From the NCBI GenBank assembly GCA_046704385.1, contig JBJKSB010000074.1:87837-151836 (forward strand): DNA of 64,000 bases, given 5' to 3'. Shown in pieces: positions 44,531-53,770 of the stretch (the stretch's first letter is position 1; each line of letters opens with the position of its first letter). Both the position numbers and the translations under genes were made by a program. This stretch comes from GH45 sp046704385. Its GTDB lineage: Bacteria > Bacteroidota > Bacteroidia > Bacteroidales > SZUA-534. The notes under the pieces were generated by a model. It made no database searches. It saw only the letters and a program-made list of their open reading frames with translations, and was not told where the DNA came from.

Positions 44531-44711
44531 AATTTGTTGATTTTAAATCTATTACTTTGTTCAATGTACGTAAATTTCGAATTGCTAATTTAAAACAATT
44601 TAAGTGTAAAACAGAAAAGAAATTGTTAGAATTTTATAACAAAAAATTTTTAATAACCTAAATGGCTCGCAATATGGTTATAATTCGTAAAATAAAACAT
44701 GATTTTTGTTA

Positions 44712-45896
44712 CTATCTGAAATTATTAAACCATATAATTGCAGAACTTATTGCAGGCGCAGCAGCAGTAATATGATCCGAAAGTGGAATAACCTGATATT
44801 CAATATTTTGAGAACCCGCATCCAAAAAATCAATATAAATTGAATCAGAAACGGTTTTCGGAATATAAATATCATTTTGTCCATGCATCAGCATGAGCGG
44901 TGTCTTATTCATCCATGCGGTAACGCCGTTGGAAATTAGCGCCTGTTGCAATTTGGAATAAGGCTCATTTGGATAATTATTTAAAAAATCAGCACTAAAC
45001 AAATCTGCGACTTTAGTAGTTAACTGTGCATCAATCTGAGTTCCGGTATTTATACCATCATATAAACCGGGAATTCTTCCTGCATAAGGTTCGTTAAAAA
45101 AATCAGTAAGAGGATTATCGATTAATCCCTCATCTAAAAACGACAGCATTACATAAGATAAATAATACGGTTTACCATAATAATCAAGCGATAGTGCATA
45201 ATTCATAACACGCTCCGGAAAATAGGGACCGGCACCACACGCCGCAGCAATTAAATTCCAGCTGGTTTGCGAGGTTGACTCCATCTGTTTAAGCGTTGCC
45301 ATAGTGACCCAACCACCATGCGAATAGCCCATTAAAAACAGGCTGTCGTTGTAAGTTGATCCTGATAAATCGCCATCAGGGATTTCTCTTAAGGCCGACA
45401 ACATATCGGTAACTGACTGAACATTAGACGCTTTTATTAAAAAAGGATGAAAATAATCCGAAGACGCGCCAAAGCCAATTTCATCAGGAATAATAACCAC
45501 ATAGCCCATACCGGCAATGGATTCAACCGCAAGGTTCTGTAAATTCATATAATCAACGCTGGGTGCCTCGGTATGTGCGGTTATAGTACCATGTTGGAAG
45601 CTTATAACCGGAAATGATTCACCGGTAGAAATCGGAACGCAAACCAATCCTGAAGCTGTAATTTGTTTTCCTTTGTAACTCATCGGGTAATTAAAAATAT
45701 AAACATCCACCTGATATTTTACATCGGAAAACAGTTGTGGTTGCCCCATCAGGGTAAATATTGTTTGTGCCGTTTCAATACTTATTTCATGTACCTTTTC
45801 GTAATCCTTTTTTTCAGGTTCGGTATCCGTCTTACAACTATGGATAAGTACTACAACAAAGTAAAGCAAGAAAAATTTAATTAATCCTTTGAGCAT
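44712..45896 (-). CDS. Lipoprotein alpha/beta-hydrolase (secretory lipase/esterase-like)
   Basis: A 394-residue envelope lipoprotein: the signal peptide ends in LIHSC (Cys at residue 21). The mature part has an alpha/beta-hydrolase fold with oxyanion loop SFQHGTITAHTEAPS, nucleophile elbow GYSHGGW, catalytic Asp in LMHGQNDIYIP and His in PLSDHITAAAP. The long lid between Ser and Asp resembles the secretory lipase/LIP group. It is likely to cleave an ester or amide in the envelope or outside; the substrate is unknown. It stands alone between serC and gcvT. Confidence 0.82.
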   Translation of the reverse strand: MLKGLIKFFLLYFVVVLIHSCKTDTEPEKKDYEKVHEISIETAQTIFTLMGQPQLFSDVKYQVDVYIFNYPMSYKGKQITASGLVCVPISTGESFPVISFQHGTITAHTEAPSVDYMNLQNLAVESIAGMGYVVIIPDEIGFGASSDYFHPFLIKASNVQSVTDMLSALREIPDGDLSGSTYNDSLFLMGYSHGGWVTMATLKQMESTSQTSWNLIAAACGAGPYFPERVMNYALSLDYYGKPYYLSYVMLSFLDEGLIDNPLTDFFNEPYAGRIPGLYDGINTGTQIDAQLTTKVADLFSADFLNNYPNEPYSKLQQALISNGVTAWMNKTPLMLMHGQNDIYIPKTVSDSIYIDFLDAGSQNIEYQVIPLSDHITAAAPAISSAIIWFNNFR

Positions 45897-46185
45897 AATA
45901 ATAATCTTTAAATGCGGGTTACAGATTACAAAGTTAAGCTAAAGTTTAAATTTATATGCAGAATTTATGGATGGTTAATTTATTTCGTTGAATTGAACTT
46001 AATCGGAGTACAACTTAAACCTCGATTTCGCAAGTCACGCTGTGAGTTGATGATTAGTTGCAATTTAGATTGATAATTTTGGTGATGTTGGCAAATTACT
46101 CACGCCGTTATTTTCAAAACATTAAAAGAAAGACCTGCGGATTTTAGGTTAAAGTCGCCCTCCAATTCTTTATCCACTATCCAAT
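45897..46185. other. Non-coding gap between the hydrolase and gcvT
   Basis: The 400-nt gap 45897-46296 has no ORF with coding character on either strand, no RNA gene I recognise and no IS. Its right part holds a terminator hairpin. The left part (about 46015-46140) is GC-richer than typical intergenic sequence here, which could mark a decayed repeat or gene remnant. Confidence 0.5.
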
Positions 46186-46235
46186 AAAAAACAGAGCACC
46201 GGCAGAGGATAAAACTATGTCAATGTTCTGTTTTT
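46186..46235 (-). terminator. Hairpin, probable terminator of gcvT
   Basis: AAAAAACAGAGCA (46186-46198) pairs with TGTTCTGTTTTT (46224-46235) with one G-T pair and a 25-nt loop. It lies about 60 nt past the gcvT stop on the minus strand and ends in a T-run. Confidence 0.6.
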
Positions 46236-46296
46236 AAATATAAATAGTGAAATGTTTAGATAAGCCTAATTAAAATAGATGGCATATCAGGAAACA

Positions 46297-47403
46297 TTAA
46301 TTATTCTCATGAAATGGTGGCTTTGCCACGACAGCTTTTAAATTCTTGTTCCTGATTTGAATAAAAATTTCGGAACCAATTTTCCAGAAACCTTCTTTTA
46401 AATAAGCCATACCAATTCCTTTATTAATGATTGGAGAAATGGTTCCTGAAGTTACCTCGCCAATTTCATTGCCCTCAGCATCAACTACTTTGTAACCCTG
46501 ACGGGGTATACCTCTTTCCTCCAATACAAAACCTTTAAGTCGTGGTGAAACGCCATCATTTTTTTGCTTTTCCCAAATTTCGCGATCAATAAAATCGTTA
46601 CCGGGAACAAACCTGGTTATCCAGCCTAATCCAGCCTGGATAGCTGAAGTACTGTCATTTATTTCATGACCGTATAAACAAAATCCTGATTCAAGTCTTA
46701 AAGTGTCGCGGGCTCCCAAGCCAACAGGCTTAATCCCGAACTCCTCTCCTGCTTCAAATACTGCCTTCCAAAGTTTTGGGCCATCTGCATTTGCTACATA
46801 TATTTCACATCCTCCAGAGCCAGTGTAGCCGGTAGTCGAAAAAATTACATCTTTAATACCCGCAAAATCACACTTTTTAAAAGTATAATATTCCATATCT
46901 TCAACCGAAGAATCGGAAAGTTTTTGCATGGCTTTTAAGGCTAAAGGCCCCTGAATAGCTAACTGGCAAATTTCATCAGAAGCGTTATACAAATCCTTTC
47001 CAATTTCCATACCTGACTCCCGGGCGTTTTTTACACACCAATCCCAATCTTTATCAATATTAGCAGCATTTACTACTAACATATAAGTTACATCATCAAA
47101 CTTATAAACCAGCAAATCGTCGACAATACCACCTTTTCCATTTGGAAAACAGCTGTATTGAACCTTGCCGGGATATAAATCTTCAACATTATTTGAAGTA
47201 ATTTTTTGGACTAACTGAAAAGCTTTTGGTCCTTTAACCCAAAACTCACCCATATGGGAAACATCAAAAACTCCCAATCGCTCACGAACAGTAACATGTT
47301 CTTCTCTGATACCAGAATATTCAATAGGCATATTATAACCGGCAAATGGAGCCATTTTTGCCCCAAGGGCAATATGAAAATCAGTAAAAACGGTATTTTT
47401 CAT
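46297..47403 (-). CDS. gcvT: Aminomethyltransferase (glycine cleavage system T protein)
   Basis: Tetrahydrofolate-dependent T protein of 368 residues. It takes the aminomethyl group from lipoylated H protein, yielding 5,10-methylene-THF and ammonia. Motifs: MAPFAGYNMPIEYSGIREEH at the N-terminus, GVFDVSHMGEF with the conserved Asp, TGYTGSGGCEIYV, GLGARDTLRLESGFCLYGH and GEVTSGTISPIINKGIGMAY in the C-terminal domain. It is a lone gcvT; gcvH and gcvP are not in the window. Confidence 0.97.
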   Translation of the reverse strand: MKNTVFTDFHIALGAKMAPFAGYNMPIEYSGIREEHVTVRERLGVFDVSHMGEFWVKGPKAFQLVQKITSNNVEDLYPGKVQYSCFPNGKGGIVDDLLVYKFDDVTYMLVVNAANIDKDWDWCVKNARESGMEIGKDLYNASDEICQLAIQGPLALKAMQKLSDSSVEDMEYYTFKKCDFAGIKDVIFSTTGYTGSGGCEIYVANADGPKLWKAVFEAGEEFGIKPVGLGARDTLRLESGFCLYGHEINDSTSAIQAGLGWITRFVPGNDFIDREIWEKQKNDGVSPRLKGFVLEERGIPRQGYKVVDAEGNEIGEVTSGTISPIINKGIGMAYLKEGFWKIGSEIFIQIRNKNLKAVVAKPPFHENN

Positions 47404-47429
47404 CTGTTTATAATTTATTTTTTAATTGT

Positions 47430-47541
47430 TCTAGCCTAAGGCTAGAGAACTCCGTATAACTAAATAATTATTACCCCCGAAATTTTTCGGAATAAGCTGT
47501 GTGTGCCTGCCTTACCGTCAGGCTGATCTTAATAATTATTT
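47430..47541. repeat. Cluster of small palindromes upstream of gcvT, flanked by AATAATTATT repeats
   Basis: Three hairpins lie in the gcvT leader region: TCTAGCC-taa-GGCTAGA (47430-47446), CCGAAA/TTTCGG (about 47477-47490) and GCCTG/CAGGC (about 47505-47523). The last two sit between two copies of AATAATTATT (47463-47472 and 47531-47540). The arrangement resembles a short palindromic insertion of about 58 bp with a duplicated target, but the AT-rich flanks could match by chance. Confidence 0.4.
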
Positions 47542-47653
47542 GGTCATACTTTGTTTCATTATCTGTAATATTTCAAAATAAGGATTTAATTTTGGCGCTA
47601 AAGTAGAAATTAGCTTTAAAATTTTCGAATAAAAAATCCTATTTGAAAACAGA

Positions 47654-49405
47654 TTAATTTAAATTTAGAATAGCTGATTGTTTGTAACCAATTTTATCTT
47701 TTTCTTCGCCTGGTATTTTAAGTCCAATAAAAAGGACATCGTCAGTTTGTTCCCCGCACCCTTTCCATTTATTAAAATTGTTATTGTATATTTCCTCCTG
47801 CACATTCATGGGTTTATAAGCATTAGCCAGAATCATTTCTTTAAAATATTTTAAAAGGAATTTCTTTTTATTTTCCTCATTAAACTGGTCAGCGTAACCA
47901 TCAGAAAATATATATATTGAATCAGTACTGTCAATTTTTATCAATTGGTTTGTAAATGGGCGGTTTCCTTTAGTATCAAGCCCAATAGGCCATTTATCTC
48001 CTTTAATATGTATCATTTCATTATTTCGCACAATATATAAAGGGCGCTTGGCACCTGCGAATTCAAGGGTTTTATTTTTATGATCAAAAACTAAAAGGGC
48101 CATGTCCATTCCATCATTTGTCTTTTCCGTATTTCCATCAGTATGCAAAGTTTCTAATACCCTGTCTCTTAAAAGGTTTAATACTTTATCAGGCTGGTAA
48201 TTATTTTTTCGCAGGATAATTTCATTCAACAAAGCATTACCCAACATACTCATAAAAGCTCCGGGAACTCCATGCCCTGTACAATCTACTGTTGCAACTA
48301 TACTTTTACCCTCGTGTTCCATATGTTTAAACCAGTAAAAATCGCCGCTAACAACTGCTTTGGGCTTCCATATAATAAAGCTCTCCGGAAAAACATTTTT
48401 AAAACTATTTTTATCAGGCAGTACAGCCAATTGAATTCGTTTAGCATAAGATATGCTATCCAGGAGGCTTTTATTCTGCTTTTCAATTATAGAACTCTTT
48501 AAAAGAACTTCATCGCGTTGAGACATAATCTCTTCGTTTTGTTCTTTTATCTGGATATTTTGTACCATCATTTGTCGTGTTCTTTTTTCGATGTTTTTCT
48601 CCAGAAAATTAATCTGATTATAAACCTCTTCGCGCAGCAATAAAAAGTTCTTAACCAACTGACCTATTTCATCTCTGCTTTTCTTTAATGACAGGTCTTC
48701 CATATTGGTAAACTTGCTTTTAACAAAACCAGCAATGGTATTCGAAAGCAAAATGAGTTTTTTGGTAGTTTGTTTAGCAACAATAATACTTAAAATGATC
48801 CCTATTATCAATATTAATGCAGCTGTAATTTCAAAAATATGCTGCATTTTATAGGTTAAAGATGCCATTTTGTTTAAAGAATCATCTGATACCATTGATG
48901 TTTTAGTCAGAATTAAATTCTTTTTATCATCCAGTTTTGATTTTAAATTAGTTAATTCTTGAGTTATAAGTTGCCTTTTTTTTAATCCTTTGGAATAATT
49001 TAGTTTAAGGCTGTCGACAATCACGATAAATTCACTATGATATTCCTGAATCAATGTATTTAAATCATTTAAGTCTTTATTAAGATTAAAATCAGTAATG
49101 ACAGATGAGTTCAACAATGTGTTCATATCGTTTTTTATGGCTGAACTATACATTGTATGTTCCTGAATATATGAACTATAGTTTGTGGTATAGAATAAGT
49201 TATCGACAGCATCGTTAATAAAAAAGTCATTAATTGTTAAGGCATCTTTTAATAAATTAACCTGCAAGGTTTTTACAGTATTACTAAAGTGATAGATATT
49301 ATCTTTTTTTTCATTAAACTTTAGGTTTAAGACAACAACAAACCCATAAATTGCCAGAAGACTTAGCAGTATAGCTAACACCTTAGTTTTAACACTTTTA
49401 AACAT
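47654..49405 (-). CDS. Membrane-bound HAMP-SpoIIE (PP2C-type) serine phosphatase
   Basis: A 583-residue sensor phosphatase. It has an N-terminal helix (VLAILLSLLAIYGFVVVLNL), a helical extracytoplasmic sensor to about residue 185, a second helix (ITAALILIIGIILSIIVA), HAMP (about 210-265), a coiled coil (about 265-325) and a SpoIIE catalytic domain. Metal-binding Asp residues appear in GDFYWF, VDCTGHGVPGAFMSM, FSDGYADQF and QTDDVLFIGL. Such enzymes dephosphorylate Ser on STAS proteins in partner-switching systems. A STAS gene with a suitable Ser is 10 kb away at 58999, within the same envelope-signalling region (link is inference). Confidence 0.93.
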   Translation of the reverse strand: MFKSVKTKVLAILLSLLAIYGFVVVLNLKFNEKKDNIYHFSNTVKTLQVNLLKDALTINDFFINDAVDNLFYTTNYSSYIQEHTMYSSAIKNDMNTLLNSSVITDFNLNKDLNDLNTLIQEYHSEFIVIVDSLKLNYSKGLKKRQLITQELTNLKSKLDDKKNLILTKTSMVSDDSLNKMASLTYKMQHIFEITAALILIIGIILSIIVAKQTTKKLILLSNTIAGFVKSKFTNMEDLSLKKSRDEIGQLVKNFLLLREEVYNQINFLEKNIEKRTRQMMVQNIQIKEQNEEIMSQRDEVLLKSSIIEKQNKSLLDSISYAKRIQLAVLPDKNSFKNVFPESFIIWKPKAVVSGDFYWFKHMEHEGKSIVATVDCTGHGVPGAFMSMLGNALLNEIILRKNNYQPDKVLNLLRDRVLETLHTDGNTEKTNDGMDMALLVFDHKNKTLEFAGAKRPLYIVRNNEMIHIKGDKWPIGLDTKGNRPFTNQLIKIDSTDSIYIFSDGYADQFNEENKKKFLLKYFKEMILANAYKPMNVQEEIYNNNFNKWKGCGEQTDDVLFIGLKIPGEEKDKIGYKQSAILNLN

Positions 49406-49600
49406 TTCTATTTTTTTGTTGGTTTACAAATTCTATGTTTGCAAATCAAGGCAATTGAATTTAAAAGTATGTTAGCTCAATATTACAATAGTATTAAGCT
49501 TTGGTCACTAAAAGGCCCTAAAATCAAAATAATTATGAGGCAAGTTCAACCTAACTAATTGTTAAACCGAATTATAAGGAAAGTTAACTTCTATAGTTTT

Positions 49601-49678
49601 GGAAAAATGGAAAGTTGGAATGATGGAAAATTGGGAGGATATATTAATATTATAACTATACAACATTTCCAATTTTCC
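49601..49678 (-). terminator. Inverted repeat downstream of the OmpA-like gene, in a TGGAA-rich repeat
   Basis: GGAAAATTGG (49625-49634) pairs perfectly with CCAATTTTCC (49669-49678) around a 34-nt loop, just beyond the stop codon at 49682 on the minus strand. The preceding bases are TGGAA-phrase repeats like those at 32385-32460. It may protect or end the transcript, but no T-run follows. Confidence 0.45.
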
Positions 49679-49681
49679 TGA

Positions 49682-51757
49682 TTATCTGGAATTATTTAAA
49701 ACTTTAAATTCCACCCTACGATTCATTGAGCGGCCTTCAGGAGTTGAATTATCAGCAATAGGTTGCTCATAACCATAACCTTTATATTCAAGCCTTTCAG
49801 AAGATATTCCTTCAGAGATTAAAAAATCAACAACGGCTTTTGCCCTGTCTTCAGAAAGTTTCAAATTAACGCTTTGGCTACCCTGGTTATCAGTATGACC
49901 TGAGATTTCAATTTTAAGTTTGGGGTTTTCGTTTAACAATTGGGTCAGTCTGCCAAGCTCAGCATACGAGGTAGGCTTCAATGTTGCACTTCCTGTTTCG
50001 AAAAATACATTTTTCAGCACAATTTTGGCATCCTTTTTCATACTTTCCAGCTCAATATTTTTTTCAATTTCCTGGTATTCAGTAGCTGCAGGAATATCGA
50101 AATTCTCAGAATGGAAAAGATAATCATTGGCATTAACAATCAAACCATAATTTTTACCAGAAGGCAACGAAACCAGGAATTTACCAGATGAAGAGTTTGT
50201 TTTTGATGTAAAAATCACCTCATTTTTATCATTGTCTACAATATCAATTTGTGCAGCAACCGGCTTCTCCGTACCTAATTCCCGCACGAAACCTTTAACA
50301 ATAGTAAGCCTAATGGTTTTTAGTTCAATCGACTCCTCCATCACCATATTACTAACCGGTGATGTACTCGCTGCAATTAAATTATCCTCATTACTCAGCA
50401 TCAAAGGTTTTTCGGGTCCCAAAAATGTCATTTGGTAAATATCAAAACCTCCGTAACTGTCTGGTCTCACAGAGCTACAGTATCCACGTCGTCCGTTAGC
50501 CGAGATAACAAAACATAAGTCATCGTCAGGTGAATTTACCGGATAACCTAAGTTCTCAGGTTCAGTCCAGCTGCCATCGTCTTGTAAACGCGTAACAAAA
50601 ATATCAAAGCCGCCTGTAGAATTGTGACCCTCCGAACTAAAATAAAGTGTCCGGCCATCGGGGTGCATAAAAACAGTTTCCTCATTATAAGGTGAATTTA
50701 CCGTACTTCCCAAATTGACAGCCTCTCCCCACCTGCCTTTCTTATTTAATGTTGATTTATAAATATCAGAACCACCATATCCTCCAGGCCGGTCACTTAC
50801 AAAATACAGCGTATTACCATCAGGTGAAAAACAGGCCGCTGTTTCTTTATATTCTGAATTAATTTCTTTAGGTAAATTTTTAGGATAATTCCATTCATCA
50901 CCATCAAGCCAGCAAAGCTGGATATCACCATTACCCCGGTTACCATTGTAGATTAATAATTGTTGACCATCGGGCGATAAACCAACCGTAGCATCATTAA
51001 ACTGTGTATTGATAGGTTCTCCCATTGATTCAGGAGTTGTCCATTTTTTCCCTACTTTTAAACTGATATAAATATCCTCATCGTACTGTCCGTCAATACC
51101 AATTTTATGACCATTTTCGCGTGTAGATGTAAAGACAAGTTTAGATTCATCGGCAGTAATTAAAGGGCTGTGGTCGTTATAAGTGGAATTAATAACGAGC
51201 CCCATATTATCGACAAAAGCCCTGGGCTCCTTATCTTTAAATATTTTACCCGATTCGCATTCCTTAATATATTTATTAATTTCAGCCGTTTCAGCTGATT
51301 TTTCTTCCGATGAAAGGATCAGCAAATGAGCCTTATATTCATTAATAGCTGCATCAAAATCTGCATTAAGATGAAATCCCCGACCCAACATCAAATGAAT
51401 ATCCTTATCCACAGTCCTGTTTAACTGGAAAGCATGTTCGAAATACGATAAACACTTAAACCGGAGCATAGTTTTCAGGTAACATACTCCAATTTTAAAA
51501 TTTAATTCGGCATTGTCAGGATTGAAATCATTAGCTTTCAGATAATTTTCCAGCGCTAATTCATAGTTACCAAAATTATATTGATGATCGCCATACTTTA
51601 AAAATTCTTTAGCCTCCTTTAATTTATTACCATCAGACGGGAAAGCACTTTTTGAAAATGGAACGGATTGACTGAATGCATTGCCCAATAAAACCAGGAT
51701 TAAAAACAATCCAGATGTTAAATTCTTTAAATTTATATGGGTATTAAATCTATTCAT
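49682..51757 (-). CDS. PorE-like OmpA-family protein (TPR, PD40 propeller, CRD, OmpA domain)
   Basis: A 691-residue secreted envelope protein. Signal peptide ending near FSQ (residue 30), TPR helices about 45-150 (LKYGDHQYNFGNYELALENY), a PD40/WD40-like propeller about 190-450 (DGNTLYFVSDRPGGYGGSDI, DGRTLYFSSEGHNSTGGFDI), a carboxypeptidase-regulatory-like domain about 480-570 and an OmpA C-terminal peptidoglycan-binding domain (ISGHTDNQGSQSVNLKLSED, with later NRRVEFKVL). This is the domain order of PorE of the type IX secretion system, but it lacks the lipobox of PorE. Many Bacteroidota carry several such paralogues, so the T9SS role is only possible. It overlaps the upstream TPR gene by 8 bp. 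Confidence 0.88.
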   Translation of the reverse strand: MNRFNTHINLKNLTSGLFLILVLLGNAFSQSVPFSKSAFPSDGNKLKEAKEFLKYGDHQYNFGNYELALENYLKANDFNPDNAELNFKIGVCYLKTMLRFKCLSYFEHAFQLNRTVDKDIHLMLGRGFHLNADFDAAINEYKAHLLILSSEEKSAETAEINKYIKECESGKIFKDKEPRAFVDNMGLVINSTYNDHSPLITADESKLVFTSTRENGHKIGIDGQYDEDIYISLKVGKKWTTPESMGEPINTQFNDATVGLSPDGQQLLIYNGNRGNGDIQLCWLDGDEWNYPKNLPKEINSEYKETAACFSPDGNTLYFVSDRPGGYGGSDIYKSTLNKKGRWGEAVNLGSTVNSPYNEETVFMHPDGRTLYFSSEGHNSTGGFDIFVTRLQDDGSWTEPENLGYPVNSPDDDLCFVISANGRRGYCSSVRPDSYGGFDIYQMTFLGPEKPLMLSNEDNLIAASTSPVSNMVMEESIELKTIRLTIVKGFVRELGTEKPVAAQIDIVDNDKNEVIFTSKTNSSSGKFLVSLPSGKNYGLIVNANDYLFHSENFDIPAATEYQEIEKNIELESMKKDAKIVLKNVFFETGSATLKPTSYAELGRLTQLLNENPKLKIEISGHTDNQGSQSVNLKLSEDRAKAVVDFLISEGISSERLEYKGYGYEQPIADNSTPEGRSMNRRVEFKVLNNSR

Positions 51758-52817
51758 AAAATTGAATGTAACTTTTGGCTTTGGTTAGCCCAAGTTCATA
51801 TGCCTTTTTCCAGTCAGTGACTGCATCATCAAATTTTCGCATCATTTCAAGGCAGATACCTCTGTTTAGGTAAGCTGCTGCAAAATTCGGGTCAAGTTCA
51901 ATAGCTTTATCAAAATCCTTTTCAGCCGAATCGTAATCTCTCAATTTAAAATAAGCATTCCCCCTGTTGTTGTACGCCAAACTATATGAAGGATTTATTT
52001 TAATGGCTGCATTGCAATCAACAATCGCTCCCTGAAAATCCTTCTTTTCAATACGCACACTTGCCCTGTTATTATAGGCAATATAATATTGAGGATTGGT
52101 TGAAATAGCCACAGTATAATTAACAATAGCTTCATCAAGACTGCCTTTTTTCCAATAAGTCGTAGCCAAATTACTATAGGCTAAGGTAAATTTAGGATCA
52201 ATTTTAATTGCGCTGATATAATCTTCAATGGCACTATCATAATCTAAAATCATCCGTTTTGCGCTGGCCCTGTCATTAAAGGCGTTGGCGAAATTTGGAT
52301 TAATAGTTATGCACTTACTGTAATGCTTTATGGCCTCAAGATATTGCTCCGTTTCAAAATTAGCAGCGCCCCAGTAATATTCTAAAGTTGCATCTTTATA
52401 ATTTAAGTCCGAGGCTATCTGAAAATCATTAATGGCTGTGGAATAATTTCCAAGATTATAATAAGCCAGTCCCTCTCCATAATAGCATTTTGGATCCTGC
52501 TTATCAATTTTATTAGCACTTAAAAAATCGCTTATGGCCTCATTGAATTTTTTAATCCCATTATAAGCAAATCCCCTGTTTATCAAAGCTTTTATAAAAT
52601 CAGGTTTATAGTTTAATGCTTCACTGTACGATTTAATGGCATCCTGATAATTTCCTTTAGAAACCAATTCATTTCCCTTATTAAATGCAATTTCAGCTTC
52701 CTGGTTATCTGCTATTTGTAAAGTCGAATCTTTCGGATTAGTCACCTGGCCATACGAATTTAGCAGCATAAAAACCGTACAAAAAATCAGGATGATATTT
52801 CTTTTTTTGAAAAACAT
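51750..52817 (-). CDS. Secreted TPR-repeat protein
   Basis: A 355-residue protein with a signal peptide (FFKKRNIILIFCTVFMLLNS) followed by about nine consecutive 34-residue TPR units. Examples: NKGNELVSKGNYQDAIKSYS, NRGFAYNGIKKFNEAISDFL and NRGNAYFKLRDYDSAEKDFD. Each unit carries the A/Y/G/A consensus. It should be a superhelical periplasmic scaffold. Its stop overlaps the start of the OmpA-like gene by 8 bp, so the two are translationally coupled and probably act together. Confidence 0.92.
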   Translation of the reverse strand: MFFKKRNIILIFCTVFMLLNSYGQVTNPKDSTLQIADNQEAEIAFNKGNELVSKGNYQDAIKSYSEALNYKPDFIKALINRGFAYNGIKKFNEAISDFLSANKIDKQDPKCYYGEGLAYYNLGNYSTAINDFQIASDLNYKDATLEYYWGAANFETEQYLEAIKHYSKCITINPNFANAFNDRASAKRMILDYDSAIEDYISAIKIDPKFTLAYSNLATTYWKKGSLDEAIVNYTVAISTNPQYYIAYNNRASVRIEKKDFQGAIVDCNAAIKINPSYSLAYNNRGNAYFKLRDYDSAEKDFDKAIELDPNFAAAYLNRGICLEMMRKFDDAVTDWKKAYELGLTKAKSYIQFYE

Positions 52818-52913
52818 TTTTAACTAATCGTTAACAGGAATCCTATACAAACAGTTAATTCTATTGGTCATATTTGTATAAAATCACTGTTTTTGTCGCC
52901 ATAAAATTAACAA

Positions 52914-53687
52914 TTACTCTAAAATTCCGGCAATAACTTTAAATGTTGTTTTATATTTTTTCCGATATGTTTTATGCGTATCAAAAACCCAAAGCCATTC
53001 CCGGGTTTCTTCCAGCCTGTTAAGCGGAACAAACACGAGTTTTGAAATTTTGGCAGTATCAAAAGTGTTGATATAATTCATTTCCTCAAAATCGGTAATT
53101 ACACAACTTTTCCCGCCAGGAAGACTTTCCATATGTAATTGTTGTATTTTTTCCCTTACCGGTTGTAGTATATCCTGGCTTACGCTGAATTTTCTTTCAA
53201 TTAAATCGCATAATAAAATATCTAACTGGTTTAGTAAATTCACAGATATCACCAAATCGAATGGTTTAAATATTTCCAATGGTTTGGTACGGTCAAGTTC
53301 ATTAAGGAAATCATTGAAATTTTTAGCCTTCTTCACTAATTCAATCAAATTATTCGTTAAATCCATCTGGACAAAATCAACATGTTCCATTTTCCTAAAC
53401 CTATTAACCACCTGCCGTGGATGTTTAATATCAAATAATGCTAATCTTTCGGTTTCCGCAGCTAACACCTGCATGGGAACATCTAACAACCAACCACTTC
53501 CTAAAACTGCAACCGATTTGGGTTTATATTTTTTAACACAAGTTGTTATATAGTTTTGGACGTTAGTTAAGTGTGAATTCCAATTTATCCCTTCAGCCAA
53601 ATAACGGCGCATTATTCCATTTTGATCACTATAATAAAATGATAGCGCTTTTTTATTTACTATAATTTGCTGAAAAGTCCTAAACAT
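52914..53687 (-). CDS. SAM-methyltransferase-like protein of unknown function
   Basis: About 257 residues, starting at ATG 53687; a TTG four codons upstream is less likely. It looks like a Rossmann-fold methyltransferase: motif I-like VAVLGSGWLLDVPMQVLA near residue 65, an acidic residue after the next strand (LALFDIKHP), VDFVQMDLTN and a motif IV-like FDLVISVNLLNQLDILL. No catalytic signature names the substrate, so RNA, protein and small-molecule targets are all possible. No signal peptide, so it is cytoplasmic. It is divergent from the plus-strand OmpA-YfiR operon across about 80 nt. Confidence 0.65.
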   Translation of the reverse strand: MFRTFQQIIVNKKALSFYYSDQNGIMRRYLAEGINWNSHLTNVQNYITTCVKKYKPKSVAVLGSGWLLDVPMQVLAAETERLALFDIKHPRQVVNRFRKMEHVDFVQMDLTNNLIELVKKAKNFNDFLNELDRTKPLEIFKPFDLVISVNLLNQLDILLCDLIERKFSVSQDILQPVREKIQQLHMESLPGGKSCVITDFEEMNYINTFDTAKISKLVFVPLNRLEETREWLWVFDTHKTYRKKYKTTFKVIAGILE

Positions 53688-53699
53688 ATGATAAAACAA

Positions 53700-53770
53700 C
53701 CAAATTATTTGATATTAACAGCCCAAACATACCAAAAAAATTAATACTTTAGACAGCATAAAAAATAAGG
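53700..53770. promoter_or_regulatory. Divergent promoter region (methyltransferase-like gene / OmpA-YfiR-kinase operon)
   Basis: On the minus strand TATGTTTG (complement of 53724-53731) matches TAnnTTTG, about 37 nt before ATG 53687. On the plus strand the weaker TACTTTAG (53745-53752), one mismatch from consensus, lies 18 nt before ATG 53771. The 12-mer TTAATACTTTAG that contains it recurs at 59365-59376. Confidence 0.4.

Noticed and set aside
45897..46185. Decayed gene between the hydrolase and gcvT
   Set aside because: Slightly higher GC but no frame shows a recognisable protein fragment.
47404..47653. Glycine riboswitch upstream of gcvT
   Set aside because: The palindromes there do not match the glycine aptamer core, and no tandem aptamer arrangement is seen.
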